From contig CM043956.1 of NCBI GenBank assembly GCA_014529385.2, positions 89,709,221 through 89,773,220 of the forward strand: a stretch of DNA of 64,000 nucleotides, written 5' to 3'. The translations under genes were made by a program, and so were the position numbers. Of this stretch, positions 10,790 through 23,579 are shown in pieces; the first letter of the stretch is position 1; each line of letters opens with the position of its first letter. The notes beneath the pieces were generated by a model, which made no database searches, was not told the DNA's origin, and saw nothing but the letters and a program-made list of their open reading frames with translations. The stretch is from Adiantum capillus-veneris. Its lineage: Eukaryota > Streptophyta > Polypodiopsida > Polypodiales > Pteridaceae.

Positions 10790-13700
10790 GCATACTCCTT
10801 TTTAGCATCATTAAGGCATATGTTGGTCCTTTAAAACCGCATGTGGCATACATTAATCGTAAAACTAGCTTGCTAGCAGGCCCTGAACACTGATCATTAA
10901 TTAGGTAAGCTTTAGTTAAGCTCAATGTGCATCTTTTGGGTATATTTCTTAGCATGGGACCAGAGCTGCATGGCAACGTCCCTAATGATTCCAAAAATAG
11001 TATGTTGTTATGGAACAATCTCTCACAATCACAAATAGAAGGGGAGTTTTGCATGGTGGGAGACTTTAATATGGTCTATTTAAAAAATGATGGGCATTTC
11101 CATTCACGCATTCTGGCTGGGGGGAGTGTAAGAAATGGGACTCCCTTAAAGATAAATGGGCTCTGGTTGATGCCTGGAAGATTGACCCATAAAGGGATGA
11201 TGCGGGATTAATTAACCACATTCTGTAATCCTCCCAGTCTTTCTCTAGACTAGACATGCTCTATTTCTCTCACAATGCAGATTGGGTGCCTTATTCATTG
11301 TGTTTGCAAGTCCTCATTAAGGAAAGTCTCTCAGATCATTTTCCCCTTCCTGGAAGCTTGGAATTTACTTCAAAAATATAACACCAAACATAGGGTGCCA
11401 AGAAATTACTTATCACCTACCTAAATCTATTTAAAGATACTCATTTTAAGGCTCTGGTGTCTTGTGTTGTGGAAGAACTAAGACAAGAAATCATCAAGGA
11501 AAGGATAAACTCATGAAAAATATCTAGTAAAAAAATCCAAATTGCAACAAAAAAGAGCTAGACCTATGCTCAAAAAGACAAACAAACAATTACAATATTC
11601 AAATCCAAATTTGAGGAGCTAGGCCAAAACAAAATGCAAGCCAATGCCTCTCACAAAGCTCACATGCAATGGTTGAAGATCTTGCATGAAAGGAAAATGG
11701 AGGAGATTAATCTCCTTTTGCTTCAGGCCAAGGAAACGAGCATCAAGATTGAGGAGGCCAACAAAGACACACTACTCAAAATGATCAAGTTAAGAAAATG
11801 ACAAGATACCATCTCGTAATTGATCAACAAGCAAGGAGTTTAGATCAACAACCCTGATCACATGGGGAAAGTGATGTTAGATCACCTCAACAAAATCATT
11901 AGAAAGGAGGACTCTTCCTCTCCTATGATCAAAGAAGCGAGGGATAATATGTTTACAACCACCCCAACCTTAGTGGACTATGATTGAGTGAACTACTTGG
12001 AAAGGATATTTACCTTGGAGGAATGTAGGATGACACTCAAAAAACATGGCAAAGAAAAGTCTCCAAGATAGGATGGGATCACGGTCAAGTCATGTCAAGA
12101 GTCCTGGGAAGTTATGGTTCCTTATATCTTGCATATGATCAACAAAGCCTTTACCAAAGGTACACTTGAATCAGGTGTGAAGAAAGAAATTATTAAGCTC
12201 ATCTCTAAACAATTAGCATGCTTTCAGCTCAAACACTCAAGACCCATCACAATGATGGCAATAGTGTACAAGGTATTGGCCAAACTCATTGTTGAAAGAA
12301 TGAACCATCTGTGCTGGTTGCTTTGATTTCAAGAGGTCCATTTGTCAAGGGTGCCCCTTAGCGCTGCTTCGGTTCATCGCATGCACCTACCCTCTAATTT
12401 CTATGTTGGAGAAACTGGCGGCAAAAAGAGAGATTAAAGGGATTCAAATCCAGAGTGGTAAACAATTGCTTATTAAGATGTTTGCTAATGATTCATTAGT
12501 TTTGGAAGGTAATAACATTCAAAAATCCTTGGAGATTGTCTAGGTGTTTTCCATAGTTTCAGGGTCTCAATGTAACATAAAAAAATCAAGACTTAACTCT
12601 TTGTCAGAGGAAGATAATTTTGCCTCTTGAGGTTGGACTAGAGAGGTAAATCTCAAGGTGGATTATGTATCCCTGACCCTGTCATGATCTAGCGTTATGT
12701 GCAAAATTTATTTGCACCCTTGTCAATTCAGAAGAGAGCTAGGCTTCTATGGAAAGGTAAATGGTTACAAAAACCCGCATCAGGTCTAAAGGAGGCTCAT
12801 GGTTCCATTGGTGTTAGGGCTCAATTAAGTGGATCTAATGGGAAGTTTATCAAAAAATGTTGTAAATCCACAGTTACACTCATGTGGAAGGAAGAGACTA
12901 GGTATTGCAAATGAATGGCTAGTAAATGGTCTCCTTGGGGACCCATAGTGGAGAGCTTGGGCCATGATAACCATTGGATTGAAATAGATAGGAATCTGAA
13001 CAACAAGGGATTTTTCACCTTGTATTCTTTTTGGGATTATGAAAAAGGGGACTGTAAATCCTTGGAGCATCTAAAGATGTGCAATAATCTTTCACTCCAA
13101 GAGGAGATTCTCATCAGCGGAAGAAAGTGTCAAAACTAACCCTTATTCCTTGCTCCACACCATTGGATTGGAAAGCTTGGAAATGTCTTGGCGAAAGTAT
13201 TTTTAGTTTTCCCAAGACTAAAACACTTTATGAAAAGATTTTCTTTATAGAGGATTGGATCAAACACCTCAACAAGATCTAGTCCTAAAAGTGGTATGCA
13301 AGCAAATGGAGCCAAGTAGTTGGAAACAACTGGAAGGCCAAACGAAAAGAGCATGAAAAAGTTTTCATTTGGAAATTCTTTTTTGGATTCATGCCAACCA
13401 GAGATAATGAGAAAGTAAAAGGCTTAGGTGATGACACCTATCTTAGATGCAAACACCCTATTGAACCCTCACACACCTATTCTGGGGATGCCCAAAAACT
13501 AGAGTCTTCGTGGGCACAATCTGTAAGTGGGTATATACACATCTAGAAACTCCCTTCTTTAGACGTGACATAGCTATGTGATCTAGATACACTGACAATG
13601 AGGATCTCCTAATTGACATTTATATAGTGAGAGCTATAGTTTTAAGAGCAGTTTGGCAATCCAGATATGAGTTTCTCTTTCAAAAGAAGTGTTAACCTCT

Positions 13701-13918
13701 AGACACAAGCCTAGTTCTGGAAACATTCTGGTGGAAAATCCTTAGTAGAATGAATGAGCATTGCAAGATACACAAGAAAGAGTAGCCAAGGAGGTACGAC
13801 CACTTTAGTGTTTTTTTCTTTGAGAAACTTCTGCAAAGGTTATGCCCGGGCGGTTTGTAACTTCCTGTGATCAATGAAATTCAAGCTCAATTGAGCATTT
13901 AAAAAAAATAAAAAATAA
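10790..13918 (+). pseudogene. Degenerate LINE (non-LTR retrotransposon)
   Basis: Decayed plus-strand coding fragments appear in L1-type order. Endonuclease part: CMVGDFNMVY at about 11050. RT part: RPITMMAIVYKVLAKLIVER (about 12240-12300), then a QGCPLAPLRFI-like block near 12345 and FANDSLVLEG near 12480 in place of the usual FADDS. C-terminal zf-RVT-like region: FIWKFFFGFMPT near 13370 and a Cys/His stretch with CPKTRVFV near 13490. The 3' end has A-rich tails at 13901-13918. Stops and frameshifts are frequent throughout. The family copies its RNA into a nicked target, but this copy cannot encode a working protein. Confidence 0.8.
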
Positions 13919-14804
13919 ATGATTGTGCCCCAAAGGATGCCTCCCTTGGAAAAAGTCCAAAGTCCCCTTAGATACCTCTTGCTAGGCAAATCATTCAATA
14001 GAAAAATTGTAAGAGTCTCCATTAGCTTGCTCCATTCTCTCTGCCTCAAAAAAGCTCAATGCTCATTGCCCTCCCTTTCTTTGAGTTCATATCTTACAAA
14101 CAACACAAAGAGGCCTAATAATATGGCTTCACTTTGAGTTTGGATCCTTTGTGTTCTTTTCATACATGTGCTATAACTTTACAAACCAAGTCTTCTCAAT
14201 CAATATGTGATGTATTTTTTATCGGCTAAAGTTGAAAAATCTTAGTTAGATTCCAAGATTGCCACCTTGAAGGAAATTTGAAAATTTTACATATTCTAGT
14301 GTAAAAATTGACCAATCTTTAGATTTGAGCTTAAAATTGATGTATATTTTTCTTTAGGTAGAAAAAATGTTTATAGTAAGCTTTGCTATGAAGGAAGGGG
14401 TAAGTGGATAGCATATCCTAGAAGTGTTCGATGGGAGCTTATGAAACAAAGCAGCTTGCAGTCTCACAATCAAAGGGTTTAAGAAAATGTTTTTAATGTA
14501 TTCTAATCTATGATAGCATTTAAAAGTTTTTCATTTTCAAAATCTAGCTAGTCATCTTGCTTGGAGGGGAGAGTGCATTAAATGTGGCTAGTATTTGTTG
14601 GACTTTTCTAATGCTCCCTCTAGACAATTCTCCCTCTGGACATCCCTAGTGTCACCAATTAAATTTGGTTAGTATTTTTTGGATTCTTCTACTTTTTCCT
14701 TAGGACATCCTCAATGGGACCTATTATTATTTATCTATAGCCCAAGACTTCTCATAGATCTTTGAGGTCTTTTGGGATTGTTCCTATGACATTAGAAAAA
14801 AATT

Positions 14805-14852
<48 letters not shown>

Positions 14853-17800
14853 ATTTCAAGATGCATCAAATAGATCTGTGAGGTCATTTGAAAACTTATC
14901 TTTGTCTTCTTACATCTAGGTACACGGCCAACTCTCTCGACCAACATGGTAGCTCCCATATGATGTAGTCTCTTTTTGTGAAGTATATATATGTGTATAA
15001 TGTGAAACTGATACAATCAAATGGGACCCTACATTAATAAAGGTTTGATGCAATCCATCTAGAATCTGAAAGGAAATAAGGGAAACAAAACAACAACAAC
15101 AACAAAAAAAGGCAAGCTATTGTAAGCCATTTGGAGGTCACCCCTCATTATAATATGCTCATCCATTTCATGTCAATCCCTGCTCATGTTCAAATTTGGA
15201 AATCTTTAGTTGTCGGCGTGTTACCCCTTCATTTACATTGCCTTGAGAGATTGCAGTCGAAATCAATTGCTTATAGCCATTTTATGCAATCCCCTCACTA
15301 TAAGAGGAAAACTCCAAAACCACCAGCATTGCCCCGATTTAACAATGGAAATTAGAGAGAGATTTTTTTGCATGTGCAATAATAGCAGTGGGAATGTAAA
15401 CGATAATGGTTTATTGATAATATGTGTGACAATAATATATCTTGACTATTACTACACCTATTACCGTGCACAATACCACATTTATTACCATTACATGGAT
15501 TTTCAAAAATAAAAATGCTGATTTAGGCCACCCAAAATTGGATGGCCCAAATGAGCATCTTTATTTTTGACTTTCATAAAACATATGAAATAATCAATTA
15601 TATTTTGCAAAGTTTAGAAATTAAAATAAAAAACTTTCAAATTACAAACTCATATCTTATCTTTATAACTTGAGTTTGGAAAGAAAAATAATTTAAAAAA
15701 CTACAAATAAAGCCAAATTTTCAAATGAGTTTTATATACAAAATATGAGGGGTTTTGGTGCCACAGTTTCACGTATAGAATAGGAATACATAACAACTTT
15801 TTATATATCCTAATCCTCATCGTTCTCATCCTCGTCCTGAACTGCATACGTTAGATCGCCTTGACTCTACACCAACCAAAAAAAAAGGGATAAATCAATA
15901 ACCCAAATTAACTTTACATATAATATTCATTGTCTACACTTACTGCTTGTATAATTCCAACTACTCCGTTGAATTGCTCGAGAGACATATCATGGCTTTA
16001 TAACAACCATCACCAAGTATCAAACTCTCTGTGTCTCTCTTGATACCTGAATATCTCTCTAGTAGAATGACTCAGAGTGATATTTTCCTAAGTTAATAAT
16101 AACCAAAATAGTGTAATAACCAGTAACACCTTCTTATCTAGACTTGCACAATCATAAGTAATTAACATATTTATCTTTTTAGTCCTTTTTGCCTCCCAAA
16201 CTATAGTGTGTGGGAATTCGCTTGGCCCGAGATTTGCCCTCTTGACTATGGGGTGAACCCGTTGCAACTTGCTCAGTCTTTTCTTGCATCGCCCACTTCC
16301 ACTCTACATCTCCCATGTTTACACCACAATAGCTTTTGTGTGGATTTGTGACCTTTTAGCTGTTGCACGCTTTAAACTTCATTGCTTTTTTTTAAATATA
16401 TATACCCCTCCAAGAACAGTGTCAAGAAATGATGTCACGGGCATTCAAAAATCAAGCATGCAACACTTCCTAGATGTAGCATGCATGATCAAACACTTGG
16501 TCTTTTGTTGAGGGCAATAGTAGCATCACCTAGTCAACCCAAGACCCACAAAGTTATCAATCCTAGGATCATCAACCCGGCTAGGGCATGGAAGCATGAA
16601 CATGATTGGATGTATCGAATGAGAGGATTTAAGAGAAGGCTCTTCCAATGGAATAGAGATTAGCCATGAATCACTAACTCTAATCACACTATCATCATCA
16701 ATCAAGCATCACCTACACGCATTAAGCCCACCAAAGTCCGACTTGCCATAGATTAGAATTTCAAAGCACACTCTTGACAAGCACATACTAATTGCATTGG
16801 TGTTGGCCTCTCCAATCACCACATCCCAATCAAGGTACTTCATCAAAAGCTACACACACAAGGGGAATGGTGCTAGGGTTTCATTAGACCCATCCACACA
16901 TAAGCAAACAATAGGGCACATACACTAATCACAAGATTAAGAACCAACTTAATCAACATAATTAGAGCTGTTAAATATCACAAATCGAGTGCTCATAGAA
17001 GGATAGGAGTGGTCAATAAGCAAGAAGTCATCACACACACCCAAATTTAGAATAAGGAGAAGGTGAAACTACTTCATGACATAATGGAATATAGGAGAAT
17101 TAAAACCGATGAAGAAAGTAGAGACTATATTAAGAAATGATTCTCTAAATACAATGGATTAGCACTAGCCTTCTAAGCATGGGGATTAAGCTTAAGGCTA
17201 GACCATCCATGGAGTGAACACTCAAGAGAGAGCTCTCAAGAGTGGATACTCGAGAATGAAGCCTCTTTGCATAAAAGGATTTCTTAGAAAGGCATACACC
17301 ACAAGCCTTCCTACTATGGGATTAAGTTGAGTCCTCTAGCATATACAGTTTGGAAATCCTAATGAGCCGAAGACTTTATACGATATATATAGGAAATATT
17401 GTGCACATCCATAGCACATCCTTGTTTGATGCATAATCGGTGTCGCATGTGTTAGCCGCTGTTAACATTCCCCCCTTCCTAATTTGGTGCACTTTGTGAG
17501 CCGCTGAAGCAAAACACGGTGACATGGTAGAAAGCACGTCCATGGAAGAATGCTGAGCTACAAAACATAAAACAACTAGTGAGCTACAAAACATAAAACA
17601 AGTAATGAGTATCAAAGGCCAACAAGGATAAATAAAACATGAAGTACAATGAACAATCATGCAAATTGAATTTTTGCTTCTATAAGATGGGTCAATCATA
17701 GTCAGAAACTAAACGACATAAAACAAAAAAAACACCGAAACTATGATGAAGATTAAACCACTTGAAATTTTAGTTTTATGCATGAAACACAAGCAATCAA

Positions 17801-18327
17801 TTAAGACCCTAGGCTAGTGAAAGTTCATAAACCTACTAGCCTAAAAACTATATGATTAATCTTAATAAAGCATTCAAGTCTATCATGTCTATGGGTTATA
17901 AAAAAGCTCATAATCTATTAGTACATTGTCACAACTTTTTGAAGCTCATGAAAGTTTGTTTTTTAACATTTCATAGAAAAATGTAAAGCACAATACAAGG
18001 CTACCACACTTAGGCAAGTCTAGATACGACTCTCGGCTCCTTAAACCCTCAAGGAGGTGTTCCAAGAATCTAATAGACTACCAAGGCGACGGATAATCCC
18101 TATCAACCCAAGGCATCAATTTAGGGCCTTGACCAAACAAGCCAAGGTGGTTTCCCTTGCCCTACCAAGTGCCAATAAGGCGTTAGGCCTCACAAGACAC
18201 AACATAGCATAGAAATTTTCTTTTCATGTGTTTAATAGCATTTTTGCTACTTTTTCTTGGCACTTCTTTGCTTCATTGTTTCAATTTTTAGCACTTTTTT
18301 ATTGCTTCCATCATGAGATGTTTATGG
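13919..18327. other. Gene-poor stretch
   Basis: About 4.4 kb with no protein signature I recognise. It holds a (TC)n tract (14807-14851) and AT-rich DNA with only short, non-conserved open frames (for example 15131-15512, 16269-16663, 17376-17699). It may be decayed transposon sequence. Confidence 0.5.
14807..14851. repeat. (TC)n microsatellite
   Basis: About 45 bp of uninterrupted TC repeat. Confidence 0.95.
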
Positions 18328-18466
18328 TGAGAACGGATTTTTTGAGATGGGGCTCAACTCAAGGCTCCCACCAGACAACCACTCTGTGAGATCCTACACA
18401 CGCATATTTCTTAGGGGCACCACCCTCTTTTATGGAGAAATAAGGAAACCAAAACAAACCATATAC

Positions 18467-18513
<47 letters not shown>

Positions 18514-19968
18514 CTTCCTTATGTGCTTCAACATAAAATGCCCTTCAACCATTCAACACACACTCCTTAAGCAATCCCTTTGAACACTGCACAAACTCAC
18601 ATGCAAAGATTGACCTTCACCATATTAGTGCTCATATACTTCTAAGAAAAGCAAGCACAAAACCTCAAAACTCAAAACACCATAATGCACAAATACTTGA
18701 CAACTCCTTTGCTTTCCCAAAAGAAGAGACTACTTACACACATAAGGCAGCATGCATAGAGAGCTCTTCTCCATCTATGCAGCCCCAAGACTTTCTTACA
18801 CACAACATAAGGAGAGAAGCCAAGCAAATAGACACCATGGTGCACAAAAACTTTGTCAACAAACAAGCAACCCAATGAGCATAAAATATGAGAAGCTGCC
18901 AAGATATGCTTACCAATTTTACATGCGTTTAGAGCAAAAGTGTGACGACGACACCCCAATTGCAACAATTTGTTGATGAAACCATGAGATAGATCATTGA
19001 ACTTGATATCCTTGCTCTCATATAGAATCTACAATCCTTATTTAGGGATGAGTATGGTAAGAGAAATGTTTGCAAGAGTATGGTAGCAATAGCATATTGA
19101 TGCTCTCTCTATGGTGCCGCTTATGATAGCGAGCTTAGGAAATGGATAGGGAGACAAGAGGAGAGAGACATTAGGGCTTCCCTAACTTTAGAGGAGCTTA
19201 TTTGTAGCAATGGAGTAGGTGTGTGTATTTTTGTGCTTGCCAAAGGGCCTTTTTATAGCTGTACAAGACCTTGGGTTAGGTTAAACTTGACTAGGGTAGG
19301 TAATTAACCATAGTTAGGTTCCCTTTTGACCACTCCTTCAATTATGCAAATAAGGGACTTATTTTTTCATTAAAAATAGCATTTTAAGTTGTGGAGTCTC
19401 CATAAGGGTTGATAATGTATGTGGGCCCCACCATGATGTCCCTCCAGTGGCTCCTGCAGAGTGTCCCCATCCTGTTTGTTGTGTCTCTGGAAGCATCTTG
19501 AGCCGACCCCTCCACTTGCAAGTGGTTTTTAACTCCCCATTGGTATTTTAGAATATTGGAGAAATTAAGAAAACTTTTCACCTTTGTGGTTTACCTGATT
19601 GTAACTTTGACCTGCAGTAGCAGTATCCGCAGCACCTTGTTTTCACCATAACTTTCAGCCTATAACTCAGAATTGGGTGCTATAAAAGGCAAAGTTGACC
19701 TTCCCAAAGTGTTTAAGATGATTTTGGAGTGTTCCTCAAGTATACCCACGAGCTAAGGCGGTCAAGATGCATCCAGAACACCTTTTGAACCAAGTCTCCT
19801 TGTAGGGGGCCCTTTAGGATGCATCCAAGGTGTAGCATGCTTTTTTCAAAAGAGAATCCACCTTAAACAAATGAGGTAGGCTCCAATAAAGTTTGATTTA
19901 TTGGGGATATACATTATATTTAAGATTTGTTGACCAACACAAGTAAATGATCCAAGAGTTGGGTCACA
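18328..19968 (-). repeat. 3' LTR of Tat element
   Basis: On the minus strand it starts TGTGACCCAAC (19968) and ends CTCA (18328). It matches 25524-27164 with roughly 40 differences counted by eye, about 97-98% identity. It contains a (CA)n tract (18468-18507) and a TATA box on the minus strand (19250-19259). Confidence 0.93.
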
Positions 19969-21938
19969 TACATACCTTCCTTCAATCCTTTCCCCTTGAG
20001 CTTCTTGTTGATTTTGTCCCTTTGGCTTGTGGCTTGGACAATGTAATAGTCGATGGACTCTTCTCTATCAAGCTCAAGTCGTTGAAGATCTAAAATTCTT
20101 TCCTGCAAAGCTTCTTTTGGCCTCTTTGCTCCCCGTGAGAGAATGCGTAGGCTTGCAATCTCCACCTCAATAGGAAGGAGTGCCTCCTGTCCATATACCA
20201 AATGAAAAGGAGTGAATTGAGTGGATACCTTGAAAGATGTTCTGTATGCCCATAGAGCTGCGGTCAAATGAAGATCCCAGTCGTTTGGTCGATCTGCAAT
20301 CTGCTTAGAAATGATCTTACATATCATTCCATTCACCTTTTCAACCAACCCATTGCACTGAGGGTAGTAAGGTGTAGAATGCAAATGTTTGACTTTTAAC
20401 TTTGTCAAAAGATTATCTAGGAGCTCTGCTCTAAACCCTGGACCACGATCTAACAAAATCTCTAATGGTGTGCCGAATCTACTGCATATGTGATCAAAGA
20501 TAAATTTTGATACCTCCTCGACTGTAATTCGTGTTGTACTTGCTGCCTCCGCCCATCGTGTCATATAATCTACTCCCACAATGATGAAGACCTTCCCGGT
20601 AGATGTGCGAGGTAAGGGGCCTATTGCATCCACACCCCACTTCTCAAAAGGACCATATGAAATTATTGGAACTCGAGGTTTGTAAGTGAGTTGTCGATTT
20701 CCAGCAATCTGACAACCTTTGCATGACTTACACCAATGCTGGACATCACGGTGTAGACTTGGCCAAACAAACCCTGCTTGCAAAATCTTCCTGTTTGTAA
20801 TATTATGAGAAAAATGACCCCCACAGACATCATCATGGCATGAAAAGAGGATTCTCTCTATTTCTTGAACAGAGGGCACCCTTCTTAGCACCAAATCTTT
20901 CCCTTTATGATACAGATCGTCTCCTATGAGTTGGTAAGGAGTTGCCTTTTTTACCAACCTATGCCTTTGCACTTTATCCAAGTGTTTAGGGCACTCACCA
21001 GTTTGGAGGAAAAATATGATGTCCTTCAATTCCTCTTGGCCTTGGTACTTTGGTTCGTAGAGCTTCACACCTCCCACCATGATCTGAAGTTTCTCATTGG
21101 CGAGATAATCTACTTCCTTGTTGAGGGTTCTCACAACATGCTGTACCTTTGTAGCTTCAAAGTTCTTTATCAAAGCCTTCACCTGTCTAAGCCACTCCAC
21201 TAGAGTAGGGTTCTTGCACTTCCATATCCCTTGGATTTGCCTAATAACTAGTAAGGAATCACCTCTTATTATAAGTCTTTCGGTGCCAAGTTTTCTGCAT
21301 TCTTCAAGCCCCAACTTTAAGGTGACATACTCAGCCTCATTATTAGAATGAACATTTTCCAAGGTGATACCTTTCTTAACAAGAATCTCCCTTTGTGGAC
21401 TTAGAATAAGAACCCCCTCTTCTGCCTGATCGTGTTGTCGTCGGTAAGCTCCATCAAAGCACAAAATGTGTGCATTGTCCATCTCCTCCTCATTATTTTG
21501 TGGTGTAGCTTTGTCTTCTGCCTTTGGTGACTCTTTCCTTTCTCTCACTTTGTATGTGAGAATGTCTGCAAGACCTGCCCTTGTGCTATCTTCCACAAGA
21601 AAAGTGTATTGGAACTCTTGAAGTTCTAGAACCCATTTGGCTATCCTAGATGAGAGGCTCATGTGTTGCACAACATATGGTAAATTGTTTTCCATGGTGA
21701 GAATGACAAATGGTGCAGGTAAGAGATATGATCGGAACTTTCTTATCGCAAACATAATTGTGAATACCACCTTCTCCATATCGGTGTAGCCCTTCTCTGC
21801 AGCGGTCATGACTTTGCTTGCAAAGTATACTGGCCTCATGTAGCATGTTTTTGGGTCTTTTTGCATGAGAACTACACCGATGGCCTCCATTCCTACACTT
21901 GGCGTGATGTAATATGTATCCTTTGGATTTGGTGGCAT
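19920..21938 (-). CDS. Pol C-terminal part: RNase H, second RNase H, integrase
   Basis: 672-codon open frame. Residues 1-130 are the Ty3-type RNase H with tether (GVVLMQKDP, YTDMEKVVF). Residues 155-290 are a second RNase H with acidic residues D162, E201, D227 and D277. Integrase follows with zinc ligands H368, H375, C406 and C409 and the catalytic triad D437, D497, E533; 497 to 533 gives the exact D-35-E spacing. The frame is the same as the protease-RT part upstream, separated only by a TAG near 21999. The protein ends about 17 residues into the 3' LTR, right after KGLKEG. The usual GPY/F tail of integrase is therefore absent. The catalytic residues are all present, but the truncation makes activity doubtful. 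Confidence 0.9.
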   Translation of the reverse strand: MPPNPKDTYYITPSVGMEAIGVVLMQKDPKTCYMRPVYFASKVMTAAEKGYTDMEKVVFTIMFAIRKFRSYLLPAPFVILTMENNLPYVVQHMSLSSRIAKWVLELQEFQYTFLVEDSTRAGLADILTYKVRERKESPKAEDKATPQNNEEEMDNAHILCFDGAYRRQHDQAEEGVLILSPQREILVKKGITLENVHSNNEAEYVTLKLGLEECRKLGTERLIIRGDSLLVIRQIQGIWKCKNPTLVEWLRQVKALIKNFEATKVQHVVRTLNKEVDYLANEKLQIMVGGVKLYEPKYQGQEELKDIIFFLQTGECPKHLDKVQRHRLVKKATPYQLIGDDLYHKGKDLVLRRVPSVQEIERILFSCHDDVCGGHFSHNITNRKILQAGFVWPSLHRDVQHWCKSCKGCQIAGNRQLTYKPRVPIISYGPFEKWGVDAIGPLPRTSTGKVFIIVGVDYMTRWAEAASTTRITVEEVSKFIFDHICSRFGTPLEILLDRGPGFRAELLDNLLTKLKVKHLHSTPYYPQCNGLVEKVNGMICKIISKQIADRPNDWDLHLTAALWAYRTSFKVSTQFTPFHLVYGQEALLPIEVEIASLRILSRGAKRPKEALQERILDLQRLELDREESIDYYIVQATSQRDKINKKLKGKGLKEGMYVTQLLDHLLVLVNKS

Positions 21939-22001
21939 TATTGTTGGAAGAGAGTTGAGAATACCCTTTACTTCAGTAAAGCATAATTCGTTTTCCTCTC
22001 T

Positions 22002-23579
22002 CTATTCAAATGTGGGTTTGTTTGCTAGCTTGTGCAAAGGTGCAATAGCTTCCGCTAGAAGGTGAATGAAACGAAACATGAACCTTACTTTGTGGTTGAA
22101 AGTCATGAGCTCCTTGGTTGTCGTCGGTGGTTGTAGTGACAAGAGAGCATTTACTTTTGATGGATCCACTTGAATTCTTTGCAAAGAAACCACATGACCT
22201 AGCAATACCACTTGTGACTCTGCAATGTGACACTTCTCAGGATTAAGCTGTCCCCCAAATTGAAGAAGCCTCTTAAGCCCCTCCTCAACTTTTTGGCAAT
22301 GAAGTCTTTGGCTACTATAGATACAGAAGTCATCCATAAAAACCCTAATTGACTTTCCAAAGAAGGGCTGAAAGACAAGAGTTGTAAACCTTATAAAGGT
22401 ACTAGGAGCATTTGTGAGCCCAAATGGCATCACTCTATAGGCAAAGCAACCCCAAGGTGTGATGAAAGTGGTTTTTAACTGATCTTCTTCTGCTATTCTG
22501 ATTTGAAAATACCCTGAATAACCATCACACACTGTGTAACATTCATAGCCGGCTACTTCGTTTAAGATTTCATCTTGGAAAGGAAGAGGAAAATGATCCC
22601 TCTTTGTTGCAGCATTGAGCGGTTTGTAGTCAACACAGACCCTCCATTTTCCGTTCTTTTTAGGGGTTACTACAATTGGGGACACCCACTCAGAGTTAGA
22701 AACAGGGTAAATGAAACCATCTTTGAGGAGTCGGTTAACCTCTGTCAAAAGTGCCTCTTGTTGTATTTTTCCTAGGCGCCTTAGCTTTTGAGCCACAGGT
22801 TTAGTACCTGGTTTTAATTCTATGCCATGCTCTATAACATCCACACCTCTAATTTGTGAGTAATCAGTGATAAACAAATTGGTATACCTCTTGAGCATAT
22901 CGATGTAGGACCGCTTCTCCTCAGGGGTAAGATCTTTTGCAAGCATCCTCTCAAAGTCTTCAAAGTGCTTGTGGTCACCTTTGTCATCCTTTGTTTGCTC
23001 CTTTGTTGGGTCAAACTCTATTGATGGAGTTTTTGATGTGTTGAAGATGATTCCCATTACCTCCAAAGATGATTCTTCTTCGCTATTGGATGTAGTGGTT
23101 GAACTTTCCTCGTCGCTTGAGCCAAAACTCTCTTCACTTTCTTCATCATCCGTGGTCTCATAGTTGATGTCGAGCTGCTTTCCATCATGCCAATCGTATA
23201 CTACATGTTGCCCCTTTTTGAGAATCAATTTTCCTCGTCCCCATTTTTTATCTGCATTCACAGCAATGAGCAAAGGCCTCCCCTCCCCCTTGGCTGGCAT
23301 AACATACATGTCCACAAGTGCATCTATATTACATACAGAAACTTTTACATTCTCGATGATCCCTACGCACTTCACACTTGCATTGTTGGCCAGCCTAGCT
23401 TGACAATTAGAGGATTTAGTGATTTCAAGCCCTAGTATATTCATGGCTCTTTCCGTGATCACACACATTTGTGCTCCACCATCAACATACACATTGGATA
23501 CCTTCCTACCCCTTACATAAGCATCTACAATAGGTTCCACATCTTGTTGTGGCTTTGAAGTCAATGCCTTTATTGTCAC
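22002..23579 (-). CDS. Pol N-terminal part: aspartic protease and reverse transcriptase
   Basis: 525-codon open frame. The protease motif YVDGGAQ has its catalytic Asp at residue 33. An acidic linker (residues 140-175) follows. RT runs from about residue 255 to the end: WRVCVDYKPLN at 312, YTVCDGYSGYFQIRI at 348-362 with the first catalytic Asp at 352, MPFGLTNAPSTF near 384-395, and FMDD at 414-417. The frame is also open upstream of the first ATG across the GAAAGAAAG tract, so translation probably enters from gag by a frame change. It stops at a TAG where the downstream RNase H frame continues unchanged, so that stop looks like a point mutation. Confidence 0.9.
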   Translation of the reverse strand: MTIKALTSKPQQDVEPIVDAYVRGRKVSNVYVDGGAQMCVITERAMNILGLEITKSSNCQARLANNASVKCVGIIENVKVSVCNIDALVDMYVMPAKGEGRPLLIAVNADKKWGRGKLILKKGQHVVYDWHDGKQLDINYETTDDEESEESFGSSDEESSTTTSNSEEESSLEVMGIIFNTSKTPSIEFDPTKEQTKDDKGDHKHFEDFERMLAKDLTPEEKRSYIDMLKRYTNLFITDYSQIRGVDVIEHGIELKPGTKPVAQKLRRLGKIQQEALLTEVNRLLKDGFIYPVSNSEWVSPIVVTPKKNGKWRVCVDYKPLNAATKRDHFPLPFQDEILNEVAGYECYTVCDGYSGYFQIRIAEEDQLKTTFITPWGCFAYRVMPFGLTNAPSTFIRFTTLVFQPFFGKSIRVFMDDFCIYSSQRLHCQKVEEGLKRLLQFGGQLNPEKCHIAESQVVLLGHVVSLQRIQVDPSKVNALLSLQPPTTTKELMTFNHKVRFMFRFIHLLAEAIAPLHKLANKPTFE

